The notes under the pieces were generated by a model, which had not been told where the DNA came from, did no database searches, and worked only from the letters and a program-made list of their open reading frames with translations. The translations under genes were made by a program, and so were the position numbers. Below are positions 41,801 to 49,734 of a DNA stretch of 58,524 nucleotides, one piece after another. Source of the stretch: an uncultured Mediterranea sp. (GTDB lineage: Bacteria > Bacteroidota > Bacteroidia > Bacteroidales > Bacteroidaceae); the NCBI GenBank assembly GCA_945831575.1, contig CAMACX010000016.1, forward strand, positions 1 through 58,524, in the 5' to 3' direction. Every line of letters starts with the position of its first letter. The first letter of the stretch is position 1.

Positions 41801-42933
41801 AAAAGATATTCAATGCCTTCTATCAAGTGAAGGCGAACCGCCCACAGGACTACATCGGTACTGGCATTGGCCTGGCCCTGGTGAAACGCCTCATCGCCGT
41901 CACCGGTGCCACCATCCGCATCGAGAGCGAAGTAGGTCACGGTACATCATTTATCGTCAGCCTGCCTAAGGGCGAGCGCCAATCCGCAGAGTGCTATTCG
42001 GCAGAGCCTCAATTTACAGAGCCTCAATCTACAGAGCCTCAATCTGCGGGGTGCCTTACGGAGCAATCCCGTGAGGAGGGAGTACGCACCGAGTATAACG
42101 AGGAGAAGGCTGCATGCGGCAGTCAGCCAGGCCACCAAACCGACGGGGCTGTTACAGCACAGGACCGCATCCTGGTGGTGGAGGATAATGACGATATGCT
42201 CCGTTTCCTGCAGGGCATCCTCTCTTCGCGCTATGAGGTACGCTGCGCTACCAACGGCAGCGAGGCATTCAGCGTGATGGAGCAGTGGCAACCCGAGTTG
42301 GTGCTGAGCGACATCATGATGCCTGTGATGGACGGCATGGAGCTGTGTCGCAGGCTGAAGAGTTCACTCTCCACAAGCCATATCGCCGTGGTGTTGCTTT
42401 CTGCCAAGTCCAACCCCACCAGTCAGGTGGAAGGGTTGGAATACGGTGCCGACCTCTACCTGTCCAAACCCTTCACTCCTGAGGTGTTGTTGGCCCAGAT
42501 AGGCAGTCTGCTCCACAATCGTGCCCTGCTGCGGCAGCGTTACCGCAACGAGCCGTTGGCTCTGCCCGAGCTGACCACTACTGGCTCCGGCATTGACCGC
42601 GACTTCATGCAGCGCCTGGATGCCACCATCGAGGAGCGCCTCACCGACGACACCTTCAATGTCGAACAGCTGGCCCAGGCCGTAGGGGTATCGCGCACCG
42701 CTCTCTTCACCAAGACCAAAGCCCTGATAGGCCTGACGCCCAACGACTACATCCGCCTCATCCGGCTCAAGAAGGCCGCTGCCCTGCTGGCCGGCGGCAG
42801 CGCCTCGGTGAGCGAGGCCTGTTATCAGGTGGGCTTCTCCTCGACGAGCTACTTCAGCAAATGCTTCCAGAATCAGTTTGGCATGACCCCGGGTGAATTC
42901 AAGCAGAGCAGGGGCGCAGCCAGCGGAAAGTGA
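38836..42933 (+). CDS. Hybrid two-component system sensor/AraC regulator (HTCS)
   Basis: A 1365-residue one-protein two-component system that senses a breakdown product in the periplasm and activates the locus. Order: signal peptide (1-27), two seven-bladed-propeller-like sensor regions built from repeats such as DDKGRMWLGT (about 30-655), a Y_Y_Y domain (about 680-760), a membrane helix (about 773-798), HisKA with His833 in IHELRTP, HATPase (about 930-1050, DDGIGI and GTGIGLALVK), receiver with Asp1159 in LVLSDIMMP, and an AraC-type double HTH (about 1265-1360). All key residues are present. The linker between HATPase and receiver is unusually long and has a 15-bp tandem repeat. Last gene of the locus. 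Confidence 0.97.
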   Translation: MKNHSIFRLFILLCLMWTGPVALHLAAQTSLVRHYTINDGLSNNAVYSITQDDKGRMWLGTIDGLHSFDGNEIRVWRDTSSVAPGPTIYTIREDNQSRLWVGSDRGLSLFDLKQERYVPLSCNNTPHGTVIKTAVSSLLRDDKGRMWIATFGQGIFRYDPKEEKMEEYNLGRLNTEYVIGLMKDHEGTVWAASRSEGISRYDAGKDRFVYVNGGKEEAFISLFEDSSHRLWAGSNRHGLYELDRETGELQLRLRPEGKVMQVRSIVEHKPGVLLLASDEGLTRYCPGTEERQTLKAQLNHPHALNDNYLQTLYFDREGALWVGTYFGGVNYFSPEGDNFTHYRRQEQGLTARIISVMAQAEGNNLWIGSDDNGFFHWDRQTNQYRHFMPQGKRPFSPTYHNIHALMQDGDKLYVGMYMGGLDIIDLKSGAVRNYMPSTSSQSLYATGIYAIYRDLRGEVWIGTTLGLNRYLPATDNFERVFMTHLADISCITDDARNNLWVCSSNKGLFRLDRTTDRWYHYSAEEADAADHGLPTNRIFTASTDEAGALWLGTDGEGLLCFDYKSQRFQQVNLGHRVRVIYKIIPYKHKLWLTTNQGLYLYDTDTQQLSLFNKEDGLQENAFLPNSGLIQPDGTIFIGGINGFNQFNPDRMVYSAAASPQVIISNFQLFNQPVQVGGERSPLEQSITYSDELTLRHEHNIFSLQVAMLSYINPSKNLYRYRLEGLEKVWTESDAAPHVSYTNLRPGRYTFRVSVSTGNGQWTEDALRLSIRVLPPWWFSPLALVSYLLLFFLGLFLLYWRLVQRQRERLRLMAIEKDREVYQSKIDFFTLMIHELRTPLTLILGPLRQVLKEGGSVEEARPQLEMAERNGQRLTDVVNQLMDFRKSESGEMFIHMGCVELKGALTAIVQRFEWMARSRNVQLLTEMPEGECLASTDAEAFNKMVSNLLSNALKFASSRIVIALTPASEGERWELRVSDDGIGIAPENQEKIFNAFYQVKANRPQDYIGTGIGLALVKRLIAVTGATIRIESEVGHGTSFIVSLPKGERQSAECYSAEPQFTEPQSTEPQSAGCLTEQSREEGVRTEYNEEKAACGSQPGHQTDGAVTAQDRILVVEDNDDMLRFLQGILSSRYEVRCATNGSEAFSVMEQWQPELVLSDIMMPVMDGMELCRRLKSSLSTSHIAVVLLSAKSNPTSQVEGLEYGADLYLSKPFTPEVLLAQIGSLLHNRALLRQRYRNEPLALPELTTTGSGIDRDFMQRLDATIEERLTDDTFNVEQLAQAVGVSRTALFTKTKALIGLTPNDYIRLIRLKKAAALLAGGSASVSEACYQVGFSSTSYFSKCFQNQFGMTPGEFKQSRGAASGK
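42002..42046 (+). repeat. 15-bp in-frame tandem repeat in the HTCS linker
   Basis: Three units (42002-42016, 42017-42031, 42032-42046) with consensus CAGAGCCTCAATCTA add five residues each of the type TEPQS. The copy number could change by slippage without breaking the frame. Confidence 0.85.
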
Positions 42934-42968
42934 CCATCCGATAGCGGTAAACAACCCGCGTTCCAACA

Positions 42969-43006
42969 TTGTACTAACGCCATTTGTACGTTGTACTAAC
43001 GCCATT
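42969..43006. repeat. 16-bp direct repeat at a 22-bp period
   Basis: TTGTACTAACGCCATT occurs at 42969-42984 and 42991-43006. It lies after the HTCS gene, and no promoter or gene start is evident close by. The TTGTAC start and two-turn period recall the sites at 25669-25720. Confidence 0.7.
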
Positions 43007-43190
43007 GATCTATCGTTCCAACACTGTTCGGATGTCGTTCGCGTGGTGTCAGAACGTCTGATGCTTTTTTCAGCGCAATCCATCTCTTTATTTCAGCGCA
43101 CGTTACTTGTGCCGTAGGGTTGATATGCCTTCTCTCTATGATGTGGGTGGCCGTTTGTTATACCCTCTGCAATGGCTAATTGGTATGGCC

Positions 43191-43244
43191 GCACGAGGTC
43201 GGTAACGTGACTGACCTAGGTCGTTCACTTGACCGACCTCGTGC
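43191..43244. repeat. 54-bp near-perfect palindrome centred on CCTAGG
   Basis: The 27-base halves match at 23 positions; the outer 13 (GCACGAGGTCGGT) are perfect. Several GGTCG/CGACC half-sites repeat inside. It lies in the 458-bp gap between the convergent HTCS and protease genes, so it could be a two-way transcription end or a binding site. No T-run follows on either strand. Confidence 0.7.
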
Positions 43245-43321
43245 GACCACCTGACAGAACAGTATAAAGGGAAGTGAAATAGCTTACTGTCTGTGCATTC
43301 CAAGCGGATAACCGCGCAGAC

Positions 43322-43368
43322 AAAATAAGCCCGATGCGTCGTGCGGTAATGCACTTCGCATCGGGCTT
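43322..43368 (-). terminator. Rho-independent terminator of the tricorn-type protease gene
   Basis: A 12-bp perfect stem (43327-43338 with 43357-43368, AAGCCCGATGCG) is followed on the minus strand by TTATTTT. It lies just past the stop codon of the protease gene. Confidence 0.75.
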
Positions 43369-43391
43369 ACTGCCTGAGAGAGCACAACGTG

Positions 43392-46300
43392 CTACAGCCC
43401 TAAGTCCTTGTAGGTACGCGGGGCAGGTACGCCGGGCAGGGGCTTGCGCTCCTTGAGCTGCTGCAGGGCCACCTCGATGGCCTTGAGGAGCTGCTGGTCT
43501 TCGCCTGCGGCCTCGCGGATGGGGTCGTTGTCAATCAGGATGTCGGGATCTACCCCGTGGTTCTCCACAATCCACTGGCCCGTCTTGGCATCGTAGTTGG
43601 TGAAGAAGGGCACGCGGATGTCGGTGCCGTCCATGTAGGGCAGCGAACCGCTGATGCCCACAATGCCGCCCCACGTGCGGGTACCGATTACGGTGCCCAA
43701 TGCGTTGGCCTTGAAGCTCCAGGGGAAGAGGTCACCGTCGCTGGCCGAGTACTTGTTGATGAGCAACACCTTAGGTCCTACGTGCGTCGCATCGGGGATG
43801 GTGCCTACCTGGGTGGAGGTACGCGACATGGTCATGCGGTAGGGCTTGCGGAGCAGACGCTCGATAATCATGGGCGATACGTTGCCACCACCGTTGGCGC
43901 GGTCGTCGATGATGAGAGCCTCCTTGTCGAGCTGCGGATAGAAGTAGCGGGCAAACTCATTGAGTCCCTCGGGACCCATGTCGGGGATGTAGATGTAGCC
44001 GATGCGGCCGCCAGAGGCCTTCTCTACGGTGGCGATGTTGCGCTGTATCCATTCGTAGTGGGTCAGGGGATATTCATCGGCTGTGGGCTTCACCACAATC
44101 CTGCGGCCACCCTCGGCAGCGCGGCTGTTGACGGTCAGTTCGGTCAGTACCCCGGCCTTGCCGACGAGCAGCTTGTAGATGTTATCTACGCTCTTAGTGG
44201 AGACACCATCCACGGCGGTGATATAATCTCCTTCGTTGACATTTAGTCCCGGCTCAGCCAGCGGCGAGCGAAGAGACTCGCTGTAGGGAGCGCCCTGCAG
44301 GATGTGGCCAATGCGGAAGTAGCCGCTCTTGTCGGCCTGCAGCTCAGCACCAAGCAGACCCATGGGGATGCGTTTCGCCTTGGGATACTCTCCCGGATTG
44401 ACGTAAGCGTGGCCGCAAGCCAACTCAGATATCATCTCACCGATGACGTAGTTGAGGTCGAGACGGCTCTTGACGTAAGGCAGCAGCACGGCATACTTCT
44501 CCTTGATGGCTTTCCAGTCGATGCCATGCATGTTCTCCAGGTAGAAGCCGTCGCGGTAGGCACGCCAAGCCTCATCGAAGATTTGTGCCCACTCCTGCGG
44601 GTAATCTACGGTAGCTACCAGTTGGGAGAGGTCAACGGCCTGATCGGCATTGAACCTACCTGTAGGGATGCGGTCGGCCACGTAAATCTTGCTGTCGCGA
44701 CGGGAGAAGAAGAGAGCACGCCCGCCGCAGACGCTCATCGGCGCATCGCACACCTTGGTCTCTTCACGACTCTCAAAGTCATAGACCTTGGTGCCACCGC
44801 TGCTGTACCAGAGGTGCTTGCCGTCGCAGTAGAAGTTGCCGTAGTAGCCAGCTTCCAAGGGGAGCTTGACGATGCGGGCCGTGAGGCCCTCAGCATCCAC
44901 CTTCACTTCTGCAGGGGCTTTCTTTGCATCTGCTGACTCCTTGCCTTGTCCTTTGCCGGCAGCTTGACCCTTGCCACCCTTGCCGGCAGCTTGGGGAGCA
45001 GCCTCATCGGCAGCAGCACCCTTCACCTCCGAGTCGCGGGGGAGGAGCGGAGAGGGGGTTTCCTTTTGCAGCATGGCCATGTAGATGCCGCCCATGCGGT
45101 TGTAGATGTGGTTCCACTCCAGACGGCCGTAGTTGGGATTGAAGTCGCGGTCGGAGCTGAATATCAAGTATTTTCCATCCTGACTGAAGGCGGGGGAGTC
45201 GGAGTTGTACCAACGTTCGGTGACGGGTACCTCACGCTTGGTAGCCAGTTCGTAGAGATAGACCACCGACATCTGGTTGGCCGCGGGACGGGTGTAGCTC
45301 AGCCAGCGGCTGTCAGCCGAGATGGCCACATCCCACAGCTCCTGTTCGGGGCAGGTAAGCAGCACCTCCTTGGCAGCCGTGGCGGCATTCACGCGCACCA
45401 GACGGTTCTTGCGGTCGGTATAGAGGAGCCACTGGCCGTCGGGGGTCCACTGGATGGAGCGGATGTAGGTGTCGTTGCCCTTGGTCAGTTGGCGCGGCTC
45501 ACCCCCTTCGGCGGCCTGCAGCCAAAGCTCCGTCTCGCCGGTGCGGTCGCTGATGTAGGCGATCTGCTTGCCGTCGGGGCTGACCACGGCATCACGTTCG
45601 TGAGCACCCGGGGTGCGGGTGAGGCAGCGCGTCACGCCCTCCTTGACCGGCACGTCAAACACCTCGCCACGCGCCGTGACATAGACGCGCTGCCCGTCGG
45701 CGCTCAGGTCGGCAGCGGTCCACCGGTTAGCCACATTGATGCGTTCCGTACGGGCCTGCAGGTTGTCGGCATGGAGCGTGATGTGTATCTGCTCGCTCTG
45801 ACGCGTCTTGGGGTCGAACTTATAGAGGTAACCACCCTTCTCGAAGACAATGACCTGCCCGTTGGTCGAGGGGAACTTCACGTCGTAGTCGGTGAAGTGC
45901 GTCACCTTCTCCGTCTGACGGGTGCGGGTGTTGTAGCAGAAGAGGTTCATCGTCATGTCGCGGTCGCTGGCAAAGAAGATCTCCTCGCCGATCCACATGG
46001 GGAAGATGTCCTGCGCGACGTGTTCCGTGATGTTGGTCACCTGCTTCTGCTTGGCATCGTAGATCCAGATGTCATCGGCCATGCCGCCACGATAGTACTT
46101 CCAGGTGCGGAACTCGCGGAATACGCGGTTGTAGGCCAGCTGGCTGCCATCAGGCGAATAGCAGCAGAATCCCCCTTCGGATAGGGGCAGGGCAGAGGGC
46201 ATTCCCCCCTGGGGAGAAACGCTCCAGAGCTGTCCGACGAATCCATCGCCTGTGCGGTTGCGGAAGAGGATCTGTTTGCCGTCGGGGCTCCAGGCCATTA

Positions 46301-46685
46301 CCACGTTGTTGGGTCCCATGCGGTCGCCCAGGTCATCGCGTCCGTTGGTCTGCGTGTAGGTGATGCGTTGCGGTTCGCCCCCTTCAGCGGGCAGGGTATA
46401 GACCTCCGTATTGCCATCATACTGCGCACTGAAGGCTACGGTGCGTCCGTCGGGCGAGAAGCGTGCAAAGATCTCGTTGCCCACATGGGCCGTGAGTCGC
46501 CGGGCCTCACCACCCGTGAGAGGGGCGGAATAGAGGTCGCCGGCAAAGGAGAAGACCACCACCTCACCGTTGGTGGCGGGGAAACGCAGCAGGCGGGCCT
46601 CATCGGTCGAAGGCGCTGCCGTAGCTGCCTGGGTTGCTACGAGCAACCCCATCAGAAGTAAATGTCTCTGTTTCATCCTATTCAA
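43392..46685 (-). CDS. Tricorn-type S41 peptidase with N-terminal propeller
   Basis: A 1097-residue secreted protease of the tricorn type. Signal peptide 1-23. Residues about 30-580 are PD40/WD40-like propeller repeats (RFSPDGRTVAFSA, AWSPDGKQILF, VSPDGKQIAYIS), which probably gate access. A PDZ-like part (VNEGDYITAVDGVSTKSVDNIYKLL) precedes the S41 catalytic core, with GGGNVSPMIIERL and SASDGD, where the expected nucleophile is Ser982. A low-complexity Gly/Lys/Ala linker (GKGGKGQAAGKGQGK) lies between propeller and core. Bacteroidetes members are periplasmic peptide-degrading enzymes. Its terminator is visible. It converges on the HTCS gene and is not part of the locus. Confidence 0.94.
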   Translation of the reverse strand: MNRMKQRHLLLMGLLVATQAATAAPSTDEARLLRFPATNGEVVVFSFAGDLYSAPLTGGEARRLTAHVGNEIFARFSPDGRTVAFSAQYDGNTEVYTLPAEGGEPQRITYTQTNGRDDLGDRMGPNNVVMAWSPDGKQILFRNRTGDGFVGQLWSVSPQGGMPSALPLSEGGFCCYSPDGSQLAYNRVFREFRTWKYYRGGMADDIWIYDAKQKQVTNITEHVAQDIFPMWIGEEIFFASDRDMTMNLFCYNTRTRQTEKVTHFTDYDVKFPSTNGQVIVFEKGGYLYKFDPKTRQSEQIHITLHADNLQARTERINVANRWTAADLSADGQRVYVTARGEVFDVPVKEGVTRCLTRTPGAHERDAVVSPDGKQIAYISDRTGETELWLQAAEGGEPRQLTKGNDTYIRSIQWTPDGQWLLYTDRKNRLVRVNAATAAKEVLLTCPEQELWDVAISADSRWLSYTRPAANQMSVVYLYELATKREVPVTERWYNSDSPAFSQDGKYLIFSSDRDFNPNYGRLEWNHIYNRMGGIYMAMLQKETPSPLLPRDSEVKGAAADEAAPQAAGKGGKGQAAGKGQGKESADAKKAPAEVKVDAEGLTARIVKLPLEAGYYGNFYCDGKHLWYSSGGTKVYDFESREETKVCDAPMSVCGGRALFFSRRDSKIYVADRIPTGRFNADQAVDLSQLVATVDYPQEWAQIFDEAWRAYRDGFYLENMHGIDWKAIKEKYAVLLPYVKSRLDLNYVIGEMISELACGHAYVNPGEYPKAKRIPMGLLGAELQADKSGYFRIGHILQGAPYSESLRSPLAEPGLNVNEGDYITAVDGVSTKSVDNIYKLLVGKAGVLTELTVNSRAAEGGRRIVVKPTADEYPLTHYEWIQRNIATVEKASGGRIGYIYIPDMGPEGLNEFARYFYPQLDKEALIIDDRANGGGNVSPMIIERLLRKPYRMTMSRTSTQVGTIPDATHVGPKVLLINKYSASDGDLFPWSFKANALGTVIGTRTWGGIVGISGSLPYMDGTDIRVPFFTNYDAKTGQWIVENHGVDPDILIDNDPIREAAGEDQQLLKAIEVALQQLKERKPLPGVPAPRTYKDLGL

Positions 46686-46723
46686 TTTTGGGATTATGTA
46701 TTAATTTTGGGATTATAACCCGT

Positions 46724-47203
46724 TTATTTCAGCTCTGAGGGACGGAGGCCGAAGGAGCGGCAACTCAAGTCATCGATTTTGACGGCCCAGACGCGCACGT
46801 TGCGTATGGCCGGGGGCGCCATGCGGCAGTCGTTGTCCGTGTAGCGGCGCATCAGGAGCTGCAGGACGCGCTCCTTCTCATCGTAGTCGTCAATCAGCTC
46901 CACCGTACCACGGCACACGGCGCTGCGGCTCTTCATACTGTAGCTGCAGGCTATCTGCTGGTGCATATAGACCAGCTCGTCGCCCTCGCAGAAGGTGATG
47001 CAGACCCGTGGGTGGGCCGTGACCATCGCCTCCTTGCTGCCTCCGGCTCCGGAGTGCAGGTAGATGATGTCGCCCTCGCGTACAAAGTTCATCGGGATCA
47101 CGTAAGGATTCCCCTCCAGGTCAGTCAGTCCCAACATGCAGTAGGGACACCGGTTGATGATGGCTGTAATCTCCGCCTCATCGGTTATCTGTATGGTCTT
47201 CAT
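46724..47203 (-). CDS. PNPOx-family flavin-binding protein
   Basis: A 159-residue protein with the split-barrel fold of pyridoxamine-5'-phosphate oxidase-like proteins. The pattern CPYCMLGLTDLEGNPYVIPMNF, then IIYLHSGAGGSKEAMV, then SAVCRGTVELIDD is typical of the small Bacteroidetes members, which bind FMN or F420-like cofactors. The nitroimidazole reductase NimA is a relative, but nothing here shows that activity. It probably reduces a small metabolite. It lies 38 bp upstream of the protease gene start; the two may share a transcript. Confidence 0.85.
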   Translation of the reverse strand: MKTIQITDEAEITAIINRCPYCMLGLTDLEGNPYVIPMNFVREGDIIYLHSGAGGSKEAMVTAHPRVCITFCEGDELVYMHQQIACSYSMKSRSAVCRGTVELIDDYDEKERVLQLLMRRYTDNDCRMAPPAIRNVRVWAVKIDDLSCRSFGLRPSELK

Positions 47204-47246
47204 TATTTATATATAATTGGAGTTTCGCAAGTTAAAACTTGCTCTT

Positions 47247-47346
47247 AGTAAACGAGTTGACAAGTAAACGAGTTGTTAGGCTTCTACCGAATTAACCAGC
47301 TTGTACAAGAGGACTATTAACTTGTCAACTTGTCAACTTGTTAACT
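47247..47346. repeat. Word-like repeats in the gap before RNase R's stop
   Basis: AGTAAACGAGTTG occurs at 47247-47259 and 47263-47275. An ACTTGTCAA word is then repeated at about 47329-47346. The overall style matches the repeat words at 160-200, 49700-49730 and 55022-55060. No function is evident. Confidence 0.55.
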
Positions 47347-47385
47347 AACAGCATGTCGGAGACATGCGAAACTTAAGTTATCTAA

Positions 47386-49551
47386 TTATTCATTATTCCC
47401 TTTTTCCTTATAGATGGCGAAGTCCAGCTGCTTGCGCTCCAGGTTGGCGCGGGCTACCTTGATGGTCAGCTCGTCACCCAGGTTGTAGGTGCGGTGCGTG
47501 CGACGTCCACGCAGGCAGTAGTTCTTCTCGTCCATCTCGTAGTAATCGTCGTCCAGGTCGCGGATGGGAATCATGCCCTCGCATTTGTTCTCATTCAGCT
47601 CTACGTAGAGGCCCCACTCCGTCACGCCCGAGATTACACCCTGATAGACCTGACCCACATGCTCCGTCATGAACTCCACCTGCTTGTACTTCACGCTGGC
47701 CCGCTCGGCTGAAGCCGCCAGCTGCTCCATCGCACTGCTGTGCTCGCAGAGCGCCTCGTACTTCTTCTCTGTCACCGTATGGCCACCCTCGTCGAGGTAC
47801 TTCGTGAGCAGGCGGTGAACCATCATGTCCGGGTAGCGGCGGATGGGCGAAGTGAAGTGCGTGTAGTAGTCGAATGCCAGACCATAGTGGCCGATGTTAT
47901 GCACCGAGTAGCGCGCTTTCTGCATGGCGCGGATGGAGACCGTCTCAATCAGGTTCTGCTCCTTGCGGCCCTGCACCTCGTCGAGCAGGCGGTTGATGCT
48001 CTTCGATACCTCACTCTTATTGCCTGCGGTACGGATTTTGTAGCCGAAGCGGGCAATGAACTGCTGCAGGTTGTCCAGCTTCTCCGGGTCGGGCAGGTCG
48101 TGGATGCGGTAGGGGAAGACCTTCGCCTTCTTGCCCTTCGGCACACGCCCTATCTTCTCGGCCACGGTGCGGTTGGCCAGGAGCATGAACTCCTCCACCA
48201 GCTTGTTGGCATCCTTGGAGACCTTGAAATAGACGCTCAGCGGCTTGCCCTTCTCATCAATCTCAAACTTCACCTCGTAGCGGTCAAAGTTGATGGCCCC
48301 TGCCTTGAATCGCTGTTCACGCAGCAGCTTCGCCAGCTTGTCCAGTTGCTGTAGCTCCTCCGCATAGTCGCCCACGCCCGTCTCCAGCCGATCCTGCGCC
48401 TCCTCGTAGGTGAAGCGGCGGTCGCTCTTGATCACAGTGTGTACGATGCGGCTTGCCTTCACCTCCGCCCGCTCATTCATCTCAAAGATGACACTGTAGG
48501 CCAGCTTCTCCTCATCGGGCCGCAGCGAGCAGAGGAAGTTGCAGAGTCGCTCCGGCAGCATAGGGATGGTGCGGTCCACGAGATAGACCGAGGTGGCCCG
48601 CCGCTCGGCCTCGCGGTCGATGAGCGAACCCTCATGTACGTAGTAGGTCACGTCCGCAATATGCACCCCCACCTCCCAGAGTCCGTTCTCCAGACGGCGG
48701 ATGGAGAGCGCATCGTCAAAGTCCTTCGCATCGCGCGGGTCGATGGTAAAGGTGGTCACTCCCCGGAAGTCCTCCCGTCGGGCCAACTCCTCGTCAGGAA
48801 TTGCTGCAGGGATGCGGTCAGCCGCCTGTTCCACCTGTTTGGGATAGACATAAGGCAAGCCGTACTCGGCCAGGATGGCGTGCATTTCGGTGTTGTTTTC
48901 GCCCGCCTTGCCCAGGATGTCCACCACCATGCCGATGGGATTCTTCGCCTTCTCGGGCCACTCCACCACCTTCACTACGGCCTTGTCGCCGTTGCGTCCC
49001 CCCTTCAGGTTCTCCTTGGGGATAAAGATGTCGTTGGCCAAGGTGCGGTTTTCCGTCACTAGGAAGGCGTATCCACGGGTTACCTCCAGCGTGCCGACAA
49101 AGGTGTCGTTGGCCCGCTCCAGGATCTCCACCACCTCGCCCTCGGCCATTCGTCCGTGACGCTTGGCGTAGTAGGCAATGCGCACCCGGTCGCCTGCCAT
49201 GGCATGGGCCGAATTGCGTTCGGCGATGAAGATGGGTTCACCCCCCTCATCGGGAATGAAGCTGTTCTTGCCGTTGCTCTTGCGTTGGAAGATGCCCGTC
49301 ATCTCCACGCCCCGGCTATTGAGTCTGTATCGGTGCTTCTCCACTTCGCAGAGGTAACCATCCTCAAGCAGTTCGTCCAGGATGTCCATAGCGAGCATCT
49401 TGAGGGGATGCGTATTGAGTCGGAGCTGCTCAAAGAGTTGCTTCAGGGAGATGACCACACCCTGCTTGAGGTGGAAAAGGTCGAGCATGGCCTTCACAAG
49501 CTCCTTCTTGGTCATCCGCTTGCCCGCCTTCTTTTCTTTCTTCTTACTCAT
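47386..49551 (-). CDS. rnr: Ribonuclease R (RNB-family 3'-5' exoribonuclease)
   Basis: Degrades structured RNA from the 3' end. I start at 49551 (MSKKKEKKAGKRMTKKEL), which gives 721 residues; 30 further upstream residues are open but lie in promoter-like DNA. Order: lysine-rich N-terminus, a helix-turn-helix-like part, cold-shock domains, the RNB catalytic domain with TIDPRDAKDFDDALS (the aspartates that bind two metal ions), HFTSPIRRYPDMMVH, and a C-terminal S1 domain (VGQVYQGVISGVTEWGLYVEL). All family marks are present. It diverges from the cation transporter gene. Confidence 0.96.
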   Translation of the reverse strand: MSKKKEKKAGKRMTKKELVKAMLDLFHLKQGVVISLKQLFEQLRLNTHPLKMLAMDILDELLEDGYLCEVEKHRYRLNSRGVEMTGIFQRKSNGKNSFIPDEGGEPIFIAERNSAHAMAGDRVRIAYYAKRHGRMAEGEVVEILERANDTFVGTLEVTRGYAFLVTENRTLANDIFIPKENLKGGRNGDKAVVKVVEWPEKAKNPIGMVVDILGKAGENNTEMHAILAEYGLPYVYPKQVEQAADRIPAAIPDEELARREDFRGVTTFTIDPRDAKDFDDALSIRRLENGLWEVGVHIADVTYYVHEGSLIDREAERRATSVYLVDRTIPMLPERLCNFLCSLRPDEEKLAYSVIFEMNERAEVKASRIVHTVIKSDRRFTYEEAQDRLETGVGDYAEELQQLDKLAKLLREQRFKAGAINFDRYEVKFEIDEKGKPLSVYFKVSKDANKLVEEFMLLANRTVAEKIGRVPKGKKAKVFPYRIHDLPDPEKLDNLQQFIARFGYKIRTAGNKSEVSKSINRLLDEVQGRKEQNLIETVSIRAMQKARYSVHNIGHYGLAFDYYTHFTSPIRRYPDMMVHRLLTKYLDEGGHTVTEKKYEALCEHSSAMEQLAASAERASVKYKQVEFMTEHVGQVYQGVISGVTEWGLYVELNENKCEGMIPIRDLDDDYYEMDEKNYCLRGRRTHRTYNLGDELTIKVARANLERKQLDFAIYKEKGNNE

Positions 49552-49672
49552 ACGAATACGATTTTTGCTGTTTTCAGATACAAAGAAAACGATTTTTTGT
49601 GAGATATGTTCCTTTTTACGCGCTTTTCTACATAATTTCACTCAACTTGCATGTTCTTTCGGCAAAGAGACG

Positions 49673-49680
49673 TATCTTTG
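49673..49680 (+). promoter_or_regulatory. -7 box of the cation transporter gene
   Basis: TATCTTTG, 54 bp before the ATG at 49735. Between them are repeated CTTGTAGCTCGTA-like words. Confidence 0.55.
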
Positions 49681-49734
49681 TAGCGGATTTGAGATACACT
49701 TGTAGCTCGTAGCTCGTAACTTGTAACTGTAAAT

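Noticed and set aside
38860..41940. 1026-codon minus-strand open frame inside the HTCS gene
   Set aside because: The opposite strand encodes a complete hybrid regulator with all catalytic residues. The minus-strand frame has no recognisable motif and is a shadow.
46724..47203. Calling the PNPOx-family protein a nitroimidazole resistance (Nim) protein
   Set aside because: Nim proteins are only one branch of this fold. I see no feature that singles them out and no associated insertion sequence.
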